Source: Terriglobia bacterium
GTDB taxonomy: Bacteria; Acidobacteriota; Terriglobia; Terriglobales; Acidobacteriaceae
Assembly (NCBI GenBank): GCA_020072815.1
Contig: JAIQGE010000006.1
Span: forward strand, 62,001 to 126,000
Reading direction: 5' to 3'
Length of the DNA stretch: 64,000 bases
The first letter of the stretch is position 1; every line of letters starts with the position of its first letter. A model generated the notes under the pieces. It ran no database searches, was not told where the DNA came from, and was given only the letters and a program-made list of their open reading frames with translations. The position numbers and the translations under genes were made by a program. Shown one piece after another: positions 51,722 through 59,500 of the stretch.

Positions 51722-51782
51722 GGATTGTTCTCCCGGCTGTTCTTGTGGCGTCAGAAGTATAAACGCGTGTTCGAGAGATAGA

Positions 51783-52304
51783 ATGGTCAACATGATCACC
51801 CTTCGCACAAGGGGGCTTAGGGCTGTGGTTCTGGCCAGCATGGTCGTCGGTCAAGCAAGCGACTCATGGATCGTCCGCAAAAACAGCGTGGGGCCGGTAA
51901 GGTTTGGGATTAGCCTCGCACAGCTCAACACGACGATCCAGGAAAAGTTTGTCCTGCCAGAAGACAAAGACGAGCGGAAATGCTTTTATGTGGAGCCCAA
52001 GGGGCACCCACACGTCGGTTTCATGATTGAACACGGACGTGTTGCGCGGGTCGACGTGACCGGACCGGGCGTCCAAACGGCGGAAGGCATTCAGGTGGGT
52101 GACACCGAAAAGCGAGCTTTGCAGGTGTATGGCGGAAAACTCAAAGTTGAACCGCATGCCTACACGGGCCCCGAAGGACACTATCTGACGGCCTACTCGG
52201 ACGATGGCAAGTACGGCATCAGGTTTGAAACCGATGGCAAAAAGATTGACGGATTTTACGCGGGCCTTGCCGGAGCTATCTCATATATTGAAGGTTGTTC
52301 ATAA
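51783..52304 (+). CDS. Small exported protein of unknown function
   Basis: About 173 residues, start ATG 51783 or 51792. A weak signal peptide (LRAVVLASMVVGQASDSW) leads to a segment SVGPVRFGISLAQLNTTIQE, a 'GPVxFGxSxxxl' pattern seen in several uncharacterised periplasmic proteins. It continues with HVGFMIEHGRVARVDVTGPG and ends GFYAGLAGAISYIEGCS. I cannot name the family with certainty. It is divergent from the tannase gene, 61 bases between starts. Confidence 0.65.
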   Translation: MVNMITLRTRGLRAVVLASMVVGQASDSWIVRKNSVGPVRFGISLAQLNTTIQEKFVLPEDKDERKCFYVEPKGHPHVGFMIEHGRVARVDVTGPGVQTAEGIQVGDTEKRALQVYGGKLKVEPHAYTGPEGHYLTAYSDDGKYGIRFETDGKKIDGFYAGLAGAISYIEGCS

Positions 52305-52345
52305 GGGACAGAGCCTAAGTCCCTCGACTCTCGAAGGAGCATCCC

Positions 52346-52429
52346 GTGCATTACTTCTTCCTCTATGACGTGGTCCCCGACTACGTGGAACGCTGCGGGG
52401 AATCCACTGAATCCGCGCAATGCATTTGA
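52346..52429 (+). pseudogene. Remnant: N-terminus of a YciI-family protein
   Basis: GTG 52346, behind a good ribosome site GAAGGAG, opens a frame reading HYFFLYDVVPDYVERCGEST and stopping after 27 codons. 'MHYFLLYYDVVxDYxERR' is the usual start of YciI-like proteins, so the rest of the gene was lost after the first strand and helix. The remaining frame has no family features. Confidence 0.55.
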
Positions 52430-52552
52430 TCTATCCTCGTCAGCGCCGTGATCCCTTGTCACATATGCGCGGATTGCCCACGCAAGATCTGTGCCCGCTC
52501 CGCCTTCGGCTGCGCGCGGGCCTGCGGCGCGAGGAAGGAATCGTTTCGTTTT

Positions 52553-52721
52553 CCCGCCGTTGAAACGGCGGGCTACTCCCAACCGTCCCGCTGGGGCGGG
52601 GCTGGAGTTCCGTGTGGTCCAAGTTTGATCTTCCCATAAGAATCGGCACAGGCAGGAGTGCCTGTGCCACACGATCTTTGTGGGCTCGTTGGGTTCTCCA
52701 GCGCAGGCGGGGGCGCCTGCG
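52553..52721. repeat. Cluster of three perfect hairpin elements
   Basis: Hairpin 1 (52553-52572): CCCGCCGT-TGAA-ACGGCGGG. Hairpin 2 (52645-52668): GGCACAGGCA-GGAG-TGCCTGTGCC. Hairpin 3 (52702-52721): CGCAGGCG-GGGG-CGCCTGCG. Each has a 4-base loop. The 'cacaggcaxxxgtgcctgtg' type is a familiar intergenic element in acidobacterial genomes. Confidence 0.75.
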
Positions 52722-52941
52722 GTCCACACACTTCTTCAAGGACGATGAACTACTTCGCACTGGGCGCGAATAAAATACGATATACTAGCAACCCGGTAGT
52801 TGGTATTTAGTATTTGGTAGTTGGTGAAAACCGCGCCGCCCAGGCGGAACCGGGATGGTCTTTGAAAATCGAGCAGTTAGCAATCAGCACGCAGCCAAAA
52901 AGCAAGCCAGCTTCTGAAAGAGTGGATTCGCTCGAGCCGTA

Positions 52942-52996
52942 ACCGTCCGGTCACCGTCCGATGACCGACCGGTGACCGACCGATGACCGGCCGGTC
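52942..52996 (+). repeat. Five tandem 11-bp units, ACCG(T/A/G)CCG(G/A)T(C/G)
   Basis: Units are ACCGTCCGGTC, ACCGTCCGATG, ACCGACCGGTG, ACCGACCGATG and ACCGGCCGGTC, without spacers. An alternation of GGT and GAT at the 8th to 10th position is visible. CCGGCCGG is palindromic. Confidence 0.75.
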
Positions 52997-53062
52997 GAAT
53001 GGGTTTGGGGCTTTGTTTGCAACAGATGCGGGCGAAAGGGGGTAGGCCGCGCAAGGTGCGGC

Positions 53063-53194
53063 GAATCGCCGGAATCGCCGAGATCCCAACGAAATCGCAC
53101 GAAAATCGGAAAACCAACCCCACTGTGGGTGCAGCTCGCAAAACCCACGCCAAATTGGGATGCGTCGCGTAAGCCGTTTAGATCTTGGGATGAT
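53063..53194 (+). repeat. Dispersed intergenic repeat, copy 3, with adjacent 'GAATCGCCGG' element
   Basis: 53139-53194 (CAAAACCCACGCCAAATTGG and GATGCGTCGCGTAAGCCGTT) matches the copies at 3896-3980 and 4079-4136. GAATCGCCGGAATCGCCGAG at 53063-53082 is related to 'ATTGCCAAAATCGCCGAAAT' at 4012 and to AGAATCGCCGGAATTGAAAA at 36049. Thus two repeat types travel together at two loci 49 kb apart. Confidence 0.65.
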
Positions 53195-53330
53195 GCGGGA
53201 AGGGTAGCCAGGGCTCCTTCGACTCCCCTTCGGCAAGCCTCAGGGTCGCTCAGGATTTCGCCTGCGGGCTCAGACGCCCGCAAAACGGCTCAACTTTGAA
53301 CTTTGGGATGAACAGGGAGGGGAGGGGCGG

Positions 53331-54914
53331 CTACTTCTTCCTCTTCTTCATACTCCCCTCCGCCGCTTTCGCTGCCGCACGCTGGGCCAGCGCGAAGTCC
53401 ACCACGCGCTGCATTTCGGCCACCGGCGCCGGCTTGCCGCTCCAGATTTCAAACTGGCGCGCGCCCTGCTGGACGAACGTCTCCGCCCCCAGGATCACGT
53501 GCATGCCTTTGGCGCGGGCCAGCTTGACCATTTTGGTTTCGCTCGGCGTGTACACCATTTCGAAGAAATAGCGGGCCTTGAACTCGGCTTCCGAGATGGG
53601 CAGGGGATCGCGATTGCCCTCCATGCCGACGGGAGTGGCGTTGATGATCACCTCAAACTCCATCTTCTTCAGCATGGTGCGGTTGATGGCCTTGGCGCGG
53701 GCCTGCTTGGCCAGATTCTGCGCCGGACCGGCGGTGCGATTGAGGATGTATACGTCAGCCCCGCGTTCTTTCAGTCCAAAGACCGCGGCGCGGGCCGCGC
53801 CTCCGGCGCCCAGGACAAGAATCTTGGCGCCTTGCAGGCGAATGCGGGTTTCCAGAGGGCGGACCACGCCGGTCACGTCAGTATTGAAGCCGTAGAGTTT
53901 CCCGTCCTGCGCGCGGACCACGGTGTTGCAAGCGCCGATCTTGGTGGTCAGCGGGTCGGTCTTGTCCAGGTGCTTGATGATTTCTTCTTTGTACGGCATG
54001 GTCACGCTGAAGCCGGCAATGGGGATGTCGCGCACGCAGGTCATCAGATCGTCGAGCGTCTTGGCGTGCAGCGCCAGGTAGACGGCGTTCACGTTTTCGC
54101 GACGGAAAGCGGTATTGAGCATGACGGGAGAAAGCGAGTGCGCGACGGGATCGCCGACGACGCCGTACACGCGCGTGGCCGCGTCCACCTGGTCAATGCG
54201 ATAGGTCTCGCGCAGAACGCGGGCGGTGACTTGTCCGGGCGCGGTTTCTTCACCGGGGTTGGCGGAGGCAAAAGTGAACTGGCTTCCGGCGCGCACGCAC
54301 AGCAGCCGGCTGATGAACCCTTGTTCGCCCATGCACAGGCCGACGAGCGAGTGCTCATGGCTGTGTTTTTCCAGGAACTTCATCAGCACTACGTTGTCGT
54401 GCAGCGAGTTGGCGGTGCTGACCAGCTTGAAGAAATCCGCCGGATACTGGCGCATCTTGGCAAAGGTTTCTTCCAGCTTCTTGGTGCCGCGATAGTCGTG
54501 GTAGGAGAGGATCAGGTTGGCGGATCGCCGTAAACGGTTAAAATCCGCCGGTTTCAGGTGGCTGGCCGACTCCAGCTCGATATCCACCAGATGGCACCCC
54601 TGGGCGGCGGCCTTTACCAGGACGTCAACCTGGGCGGCGATGCTTCCCCGGAACTTGCCTCCGCTGACCACCCGGCGGCAGGTGGCGACGATCAGCGCCT
54701 CGGGGTGGTATTCCACAAAGGTGCGCAGCTTGGGCAGGCCCAGCGCAGGTTTGGGAAGGTAGTCTAACCTGAACTCAACAAAGGGGTTCTCCCGCACCAG
54801 CACATCGGCCTTTTGCACCATTTCAGCAGGGTTGGTGGCGGCAATGGCCACGCACACCCGGGGCAACCGGGCGGGTAGAAACCGAGGCGCAATATTGGCT
54901 GTGTTTCCTGTCAT
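53331..54914 (-). CDS. aroDE: Bifunctional 3-dehydroquinate dehydratase/shikimate dehydrogenase
   Basis: A 527-residue fusion for steps 3 and 4 of the shikimate pathway. The N-terminal type I dehydratase has VEFRLDYLPKP, HLVDIELESASHL, ILSYHDYRGTKKLEETF and FFKLVSTANSLHDN, with the Schiff-base Lys in FFKLV. The C-terminal AroE part begins VYGVVGDPVAHSLSPVMLNT and contains GFSVTMPYKEEIIKHLD (catalytic Lys), GACNTVV, GFNTDVTGVV and VLGAGGAARAAVFGL (NADP loop), ending with QQGARQFEIWSG. Such fusions are typical of plants but also occur in several bacterial phyla. It stands alone. Confidence 0.96.
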   Translation of the reverse strand: MTGNTANIAPRFLPARLPRVCVAIAATNPAEMVQKADVLVRENPFVEFRLDYLPKPALGLPKLRTFVEYHPEALIVATCRRVVSGGKFRGSIAAQVDVLVKAAAQGCHLVDIELESASHLKPADFNRLRRSANLILSYHDYRGTKKLEETFAKMRQYPADFFKLVSTANSLHDNVVLMKFLEKHSHEHSLVGLCMGEQGFISRLLCVRAGSQFTFASANPGEETAPGQVTARVLRETYRIDQVDAATRVYGVVGDPVAHSLSPVMLNTAFRRENVNAVYLALHAKTLDDLMTCVRDIPIAGFSVTMPYKEEIIKHLDKTDPLTTKIGACNTVVRAQDGKLYGFNTDVTGVVRPLETRIRLQGAKILVLGAGGAARAAVFGLKERGADVYILNRTAGPAQNLAKQARAKAINRTMLKKMEFEVIINATPVGMEGNRDPLPISEAEFKARYFFEMVYTPSETKMVKLARAKGMHVILGAETFVQQGARQFEIWSGKPAPVAEMQRVVDFALAQRAAAKAAEGSMKKRKK

Positions 54915-55126
54915 TTAGATACAAGGCAAAGCTGGCATCATATGGTAGAGAAAATCACAGATGCAAGACCCGAATGCAAGCTCCAAAATGTACTTCTGTA
55001 ATGAGGTGTATCTTCTAAGTAAATAAGAGTTTAGTTGAACTCCCCGGAAAAGCGGTGATATGTTCCAACCTGGGAAAGATGTGCCTGGGCGGAGAGGTAT
55101 GTCCCTTGCAGGTACGGGAGGTAAGC

Positions 55127-56734
55127 ATGAAGACAACAGGACTCATACTTTTGGCACTGACCGCAGCGGCCATGGGACAGGGAGCACAGGCGCCGCAGGT
55201 GGGAACCACCAAAGTGGTAGCGACGGGCAAGGCCCTGGAAATCGGCAACGTCCCCACACCCTCTGACATGTACTGCGCGGGGTTCATCACCACCGACAAG
55301 GTACCCGACCATCGCTACGTGGCGGCCGGCTGGGCCAGTCCGGACCAATCGCGCTACGCCGCAGGCGGCGACACGATATTCATCCACGGCCGCGACATGA
55401 AAGAAGGCGAGCGCTACCAGATTGTGCGCAAGGTGAAAGATCCCAACCATTACGAGCTGTACCGCGGACAGGCGGGCGCCATCCGCGAAGCCGGCCAGGC
55501 GTACTTTGAACTTGGCTACGTGAAGATTTTGGAAGTGCAGAAGGACACGGCCATCGCCAGGCCCGAGCTGAGTTGTGCGGAAATTGTGCCGGGTGATATC
55601 GCCATCCCTTTTGAAGCCCGCGAAGCGCCGGTGTTCCGCAATGTCACGCTGGAGCGCTTTGCTCCACCCAACGGCAAGACCGTGGGCCGCATCATCATGG
55701 CGAACGAGTTTGATACGTACGTGGGGTCCAAGTACAAGGTGTATCTCAGCATTGGCGAAGACAAGGGACTGAAGGTAGGCGACTATTTGCGCGCCACGCG
55801 GACTTATTCCTCCACCTACAATGACGCGGAAGCCGGCTTGTCGCTGAAAGCCAGCGCTAATGAAGACACGCAGCTCAACCCGCAGCAACTGCCGCGGGGA
55901 GACGTCTCCAGCCTGCCGCGCCTCACCCTGGGCGACATGGTGGTGCTGCAGGTCCATCGCAAGAGCGCAACGGCCATGGTGATGACCGCGCTGCAGGACA
56001 TCCACGTGGGCGATGGCGTGGAATTGATGGACGTGGCCGCCGCGCCTGAAATTCAACCCGTACTGCCGGTTTCCGCCGGCGGACCAGGCGCCGAGGCCGC
56101 TGCCGCCCCGCCGGACAAGAACTCTCCGCCCACCATCACCTGTACCGCCACTCCCAGCACCGTGCGCGTGGGAGAGAGCTCCACCATCAACTGCAATGCC
56201 GCCAGTCCGGACAACCGTCCGCTGAGCATTACCTTTGTCGCGAACGGCGGCCGGCTGTCTTCCAACCGCAACCAGGCCACGCTGGACACGTCGGAAACCG
56301 GAGCCGGCCCCATCCAGGTGCGCGCCACGGCGTTTGACGATCGCCAGTTGAGTTCCAGCGCGGTGACCACGGTCAACGTGGAAGCGGGCACGCCGCCCGT
56401 CCCCACCGCGCAGAAGCTGAGCGAACTGGAATTCAAACCCAACAGCGCGTACGTGGACAATCGCTCCAAAGCGATTCTGGACGATGTTGCTTTGAAGATG
56501 GAGCAGGACCCAGGCAGCAACGTGATGCTCACCGGCTCGTCAGAAGAACTGGAACCACCGCGCCTGGCGACGCAGAGAGCCGACAACAGCAAAACCTACT
56601 TGACCAAATCCAAAGGGATTGACGGCCAGCGTATTCAAACCAAAGCCGGCGGTTCAGGACGCAAAGTGGAAGTCTGGACGCTGCCTCCCGGCGCCACAAC
56701 GCCTGACGCCGCCAAGCCCGAGCCGCCCAAGTAG
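55127..56734 (+). CDS. Secreted protein with C-terminal OmpA-like domain
   Basis: A 535-residue product from ATG 55127, 4 bases behind GGGAGGTAAGC. The signal peptide ends near AAAMGQG. The N-terminal 330 residues have LysM-free, beta-rich sequence with GDTIFIHGRDMKEGERYQIV and LPRLTLGDMVVLQVHRKSAT. A CATPSTVRVGESSTINC segment resembles an Ig-like or PKD fold with a Cys pair. The C-terminal domain ELEFKPNSAYVDNRSKAILD and LMxxSSEELEPPRLATQRAD is OmpA-like, although the Asp and Arg that bind peptidoglycan are only partly conserved. It probably lies in the envelope. Confidence 0.75.
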   Translation: MKTTGLILLALTAAAMGQGAQAPQVGTTKVVATGKALEIGNVPTPSDMYCAGFITTDKVPDHRYVAAGWASPDQSRYAAGGDTIFIHGRDMKEGERYQIVRKVKDPNHYELYRGQAGAIREAGQAYFELGYVKILEVQKDTAIARPELSCAEIVPGDIAIPFEAREAPVFRNVTLERFAPPNGKTVGRIIMANEFDTYVGSKYKVYLSIGEDKGLKVGDYLRATRTYSSTYNDAEAGLSLKASANEDTQLNPQQLPRGDVSSLPRLTLGDMVVLQVHRKSATAMVMTALQDIHVGDGVELMDVAAAPEIQPVLPVSAGGPGAEAAAAPPDKNSPPTITCTATPSTVRVGESSTINCNAASPDNRPLSITFVANGGRLSSNRNQATLDTSETGAGPIQVRATAFDDRQLSSSAVTTVNVEAGTPPVPTAQKLSELEFKPNSAYVDNRSKAILDDVALKMEQDPGSNVMLTGSSEELEPPRLATQRADNSKTYLTKSKGIDGQRIQTKAGGSGRKVEVWTLPPGATTPDAAKPEPPK

Positions 56735-56762
56735 GACGCAAGACAAGCTTCTTCTTGAGACT

Positions 56763-56797
56763 GAGAGCAGGAAGGCTTTCCTGCTCTCGTTTTTTTA
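56763..56797 (+). terminator. Intrinsic terminator downstream of the OmpA-like gene
   Basis: GAGAGCAGGAA (56763-56773) and TTCCTGCTCTC (56778-56788) form a perfect 11-base stem with loop GGCT, followed by GTTTTTTT. Confidence 0.92.
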
Positions 56798-56975
56798 TTG
56801 CGCTACCGACTCTGCGCACGGCGAAAAATCATCCGTTGTTCCCGAATCGGGACTCGATTGCACGCTTTCATCAATCTTCACGCGCCTTTCAAGTGATGTT
56901 CACACAAGGTACTTAGACTTTCTTCCATACCGCATCCGGGGGCGGCAATTCAGGTGGAAAGGAAATCTTCGAACC

Positions 56976-57893
56976 ATGAAGTTGCTCAAGCTTTGTTTTA
57001 CTCTGTTGTCGTTTGTAGTCCTGGCGGGCTTCAACGTTTCCGCGCACGCGCAGACCGGAAACATCAAGACCGTTTGGATCATTCTGATGGAAAACCACAA
57101 CTGGTCGCAGATCAAAGGAAGCGCCAGCGCGCCTTACATCAATAACACGGTGTTGCCCATGGCATCGCACGCGGAGCAGTATTTCAATCCGCCGGGCATC
57201 CATCCCAGCTTGCCCAACTATCTTTGGCTGGAGGCAGGAACGAACTTCGGCGTGCTGGATGATAACGCGCCCAGTTCGCACCACTTCAGCACCACGCAGC
57301 ACCTGGTGACCCTGCTGCAGAACAAGGCAATTTCCTGGAAGACTTACCAGGAAAACATTACCGGCACCACTTGCCCATTGACCAGCAGCGGCGAGTACGC
57401 GGTAAAGCACAACCCGTTTGTCTATTTTGACGACGTGACCAACACGCTGGACCCCAACTCGGCGGAGTGCATCAACCATGTGCGGCCGTTCACCGAATTT
57501 GCCTCTGACTTGGCCAACAACAACGTCGCCCACTACAACTTCATTACGCCCAACCTGTGCGATGACATGCACGACAGTTGCAAACCCACGCGCAATCCGG
57601 TCAAGCAGGGCGACACCTGGCTCTCGCAGAACCTGCCATTGATCCTAAACTCCGCGGCCTACAAGGCCGGCGGCGCAGTCTTCATCACCTGGGACGAAGC
57701 CGCCACCGGCGACGGGCCCATCGGCATGATCGTGCTCTCGCCTTTTGCCAAGGGAGGCGGTTATTCCAATACCATCCATTACACCAGCGGCTCCACTTTG
57801 CGCACCTTCGAAGAGATATTTGGAGTAACGCCCCTGCTGGGCGATGCCGCCAATCAGACTGACTTGAAAGATCTGTTTGCCGTATTCCCCTAG
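56976..57893 (+). CDS. Secreted phosphoesterase-family (phospholipase C/acid phosphatase-like) protein
   Basis: A 305-residue exported protein from ATG 56976 with GGAAAGGAAAT upstream. The signal peptide ends VSAHAQ. The family start is KTVWIILMENHNWSQIKGSA, with PYINNTVLPMASHAEQYFNP and HPSLPNYLWLEAGTNFG; the second metal site is in AVFITWDEAATGDGPIGMIV. This is the alkaline-phosphatase-like phosphoesterase family (PF04185) that includes acid phosphatase AcpA and phospholipase C. The substrate is unknown. It stands alone between two terminators. Confidence 0.87.
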   Translation: MKLLKLCFTLLSFVVLAGFNVSAHAQTGNIKTVWIILMENHNWSQIKGSASAPYINNTVLPMASHAEQYFNPPGIHPSLPNYLWLEAGTNFGVLDDNAPSSHHFSTTQHLVTLLQNKAISWKTYQENITGTTCPLTSSGEYAVKHNPFVYFDDVTNTLDPNSAECINHVRPFTEFASDLANNNVAHYNFITPNLCDDMHDSCKPTRNPVKQGDTWLSQNLPLILNSAAYKAGGAVFITWDEAATGDGPIGMIVLSPFAKGGGYSNTIHYTSGSTLRTFEEIFGVTPLLGDAANQTDLKDLFAVFP

Positions 57894-57914
57894 GCCCTAA
57901 TGTTGTCATTCACG

Positions 57915-57942
57915 GCCCGGACGCCATGTCCGGGCATTTTTG
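57915..57942 (+). terminator. Intrinsic terminator downstream of the phosphoesterase gene
   Basis: GCCCGGAC (57915-57922) pairs with GTCCGGGC (57928-57935), loop GCCAT, followed by ATTTTTG. Confidence 0.88.
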
Positions 57943-58218
57943 TTTGCCGAAGGTAATGCAGGTTATTTAGGAGTTCCTTCACCTCGTGCAGGAATACCGG
58001 AAGTCATTGAATTAACAATTATTTACAAAATCTTTCCCTAAAAAACGCGAGGATGCCGTCAAATAGAGGAGTTGGCCCAGTCATCTGCCCCCAAACCAGG
58101 TGAGGTAAACGCGGAGTCGGCAAGGTCCCGCCAAGTGACTACCACGCGCTAAAAATCGGAATCACTCTGGTAAAGTAAAGGTTTGCGCCTGCCCCGTGAG
58201 AGGACAGGGAGGACATGG
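57943..58218. other. Non-coding region upstream of the RND pump operon
   Basis: No gene is present. AATTAACAATTATTTACAAAAT (58011-58032, read in two parts) is the most AT-rich stretch and the best place for an upstream promoter element or activator site. AGGGAGG at 58205-58211 is the ribosome site of the adaptor gene. Confidence 0.45.
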
Positions 58219-59472
58219 ATGTTGAAAGCTTCGTCTAAAGAGCCCATCGTCGCGACGCTCGGCCTTCTGGCCTGCGCGGCGCTGGCGTGTTTGCTTGCGG
58301 GCTGCGCAAATTCTCCTGACCCGCAAGCTGCCAGCAAGGGTGGCGGAAAAAAAGGCGGCCGCATGGGAGCGCAGGCCGTCTCCGTGGCGGTGGCTAAAGC
58401 AGAAGTCCGCGACATGCCGGTGTTCCTCAACGGGCTGGGTTCGGTAGACGCCTTCAATACCGTCACCGTGAAGAGCCGCATTGACGGACAAATAATCCGG
58501 ATCGCGTTTCGCGAAGGGCAGCAAGTAAAGAAGGGCGATCTTCTGGTGGAAATTGACCCCCGCCCTTACCAAGTTGCCCTGAGCCAGGCGGAAGCCAATC
58601 TCTTCAAAGACCAGTCCGCCTTGAAGGACGTCAGACTCAACATGGCCCGCTTCGCCGGACTGGTGAAAGACGGCGTGATCCCGCAGGCGCAGTACGATAC
58701 CCAGGTCTCACTGGCCGGACAGCTCGAAGGTACGGTGCGCGCCGACCAGGCACAGATTGACAACGTGAAGCTGAATTTGATGTACACGCGCATCACCGCG
58801 CCCATCAACGGGCGCGTGGGCTTGCGCCAGGTGGACGTCGGCAACATGGTCCACGCTTCTGATCCCACGGGAATGCTGGTGATCACGCAACTGCAGCCCA
58901 TCGCCGTGCTGTTCACGCTGCCGGAAGACCAGCTTCCCGCGGTGTCCAAGCGCATGCATGCCGGAGAGCTTCCGGCAGAAGCTTACGCCCGCGACGATCA
59001 GACCAAGCTGGCTACCGGCAAACTGCTGACCATTGACAACCAGATTGATACCACCACGGGCACGGGCAAGCTGAAAGCCGTCTTTGACAATCGCGATAAC
59101 GTGCTGTGGCCCAACCAGTTTGTCAACATCCACCTGCTGCTGGAAGTGCGCAAAGACAACACCGTGGTGCCAGCGGCGGCCATCCAGCGCGGCCCGCAAG
59201 GAACCTATGTATTCACCGTCAAGCCGGACAAGACGGTGGAACTGCGTTATGTGACCGTGGCCTTCAATGGCGGGAACCTGTCCGCCATCAGCAAAGGATT
59301 GAGCCCGGGAGAAGCGGTGGTGACAGACGGGCAAGACCGGCTGCAGAACGGCAGCCAGGTGGAAGTCCGCGGCGGTGACGCTGGAGCGGCGCCGGCAACA
59401 TCTCCTGCGCCCGGCGGAACCGGAGAGCGCAAAAAACGGCCTTCTGACGCGTCCGCGCCGCAGGCGCAATAG
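58219..59472 (+). CDS. mdtA: RND efflux periplasmic adaptor (MdtA-like)
   Basis: A 417-residue membrane fusion protein linking inner-membrane pump and outer-membrane channel. It starts at ATG 58219 and has a lipobox LLAGCANS. The order is beta-barrel strand VFLNGLGSVDAFNTVTVKSR, lipoyl half DGQIIRIAFREGQQVKKGDL, LVEIDPRPYQVALSQAEANL, an alpha-helical hairpin, and MYTRITAPINGRVGLRQVDV. The C-terminal membrane-proximal part ends with TVVPAAAIQRGPQGTYVFTV. Two RND permeases follow, the MdtABC arrangement. Export of toxic compounds or bile-like agents is inferred from the family. Confidence 0.93.
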   Translation: MLKASSKEPIVATLGLLACAALACLLAGCANSPDPQAASKGGGKKGGRMGAQAVSVAVAKAEVRDMPVFLNGLGSVDAFNTVTVKSRIDGQIIRIAFREGQQVKKGDLLVEIDPRPYQVALSQAEANLFKDQSALKDVRLNMARFAGLVKDGVIPQAQYDTQVSLAGQLEGTVRADQAQIDNVKLNLMYTRITAPINGRVGLRQVDVGNMVHASDPTGMLVITQLQPIAVLFTLPEDQLPAVSKRMHAGELPAEAYARDDQTKLATGKLLTIDNQIDTTTGTGKLKAVFDNRDNVLWPNQFVNIHLLLEVRKDNTVVPAAAIQRGPQGTYVFTVKPDKTVELRYVTVAFNGGNLSAISKGLSPGEAVVTDGQDRLQNGSQVEVRGGDAGAAPATSPAPGGTGERKKRPSDASAPQAQ

Positions 59473-59500
59473 CACGCGTTCCTTGACACGAACCTGAATC

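Larger units (their letters stand above)
52305..53330. other. 1-kb gene-free region packed with repeats and a gene remnant
   Basis: Contents from left to right: a YciI-type N-terminal remnant (52346-52429), three perfect hairpins (52553-52721), a 'GGTATTTAGTATTTGG' string (52806-52821), a five-unit 11-bp tandem array (52942-52996), another member of the CCCACGCCAAATTGGGATGCG family (53139-53194), and a CCCCTTCGGCAAG...CAGGGTCG element (53226-53250) also present behind the GIY-YIG gene. No intact gene could be supported. Confidence 0.65.

Noticed and set aside
52256-52729. Minus-strand frame of 157 codons across the hairpin cluster
   Set aside because: It only translates the hairpin repeats and the end of the neighbouring gene; no start context and no conserved pattern.
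52942-52996. Possible CRISPR array
   Set aside because: Units are 11 bases, contiguous and without spacers, so it is a tandem repeat.
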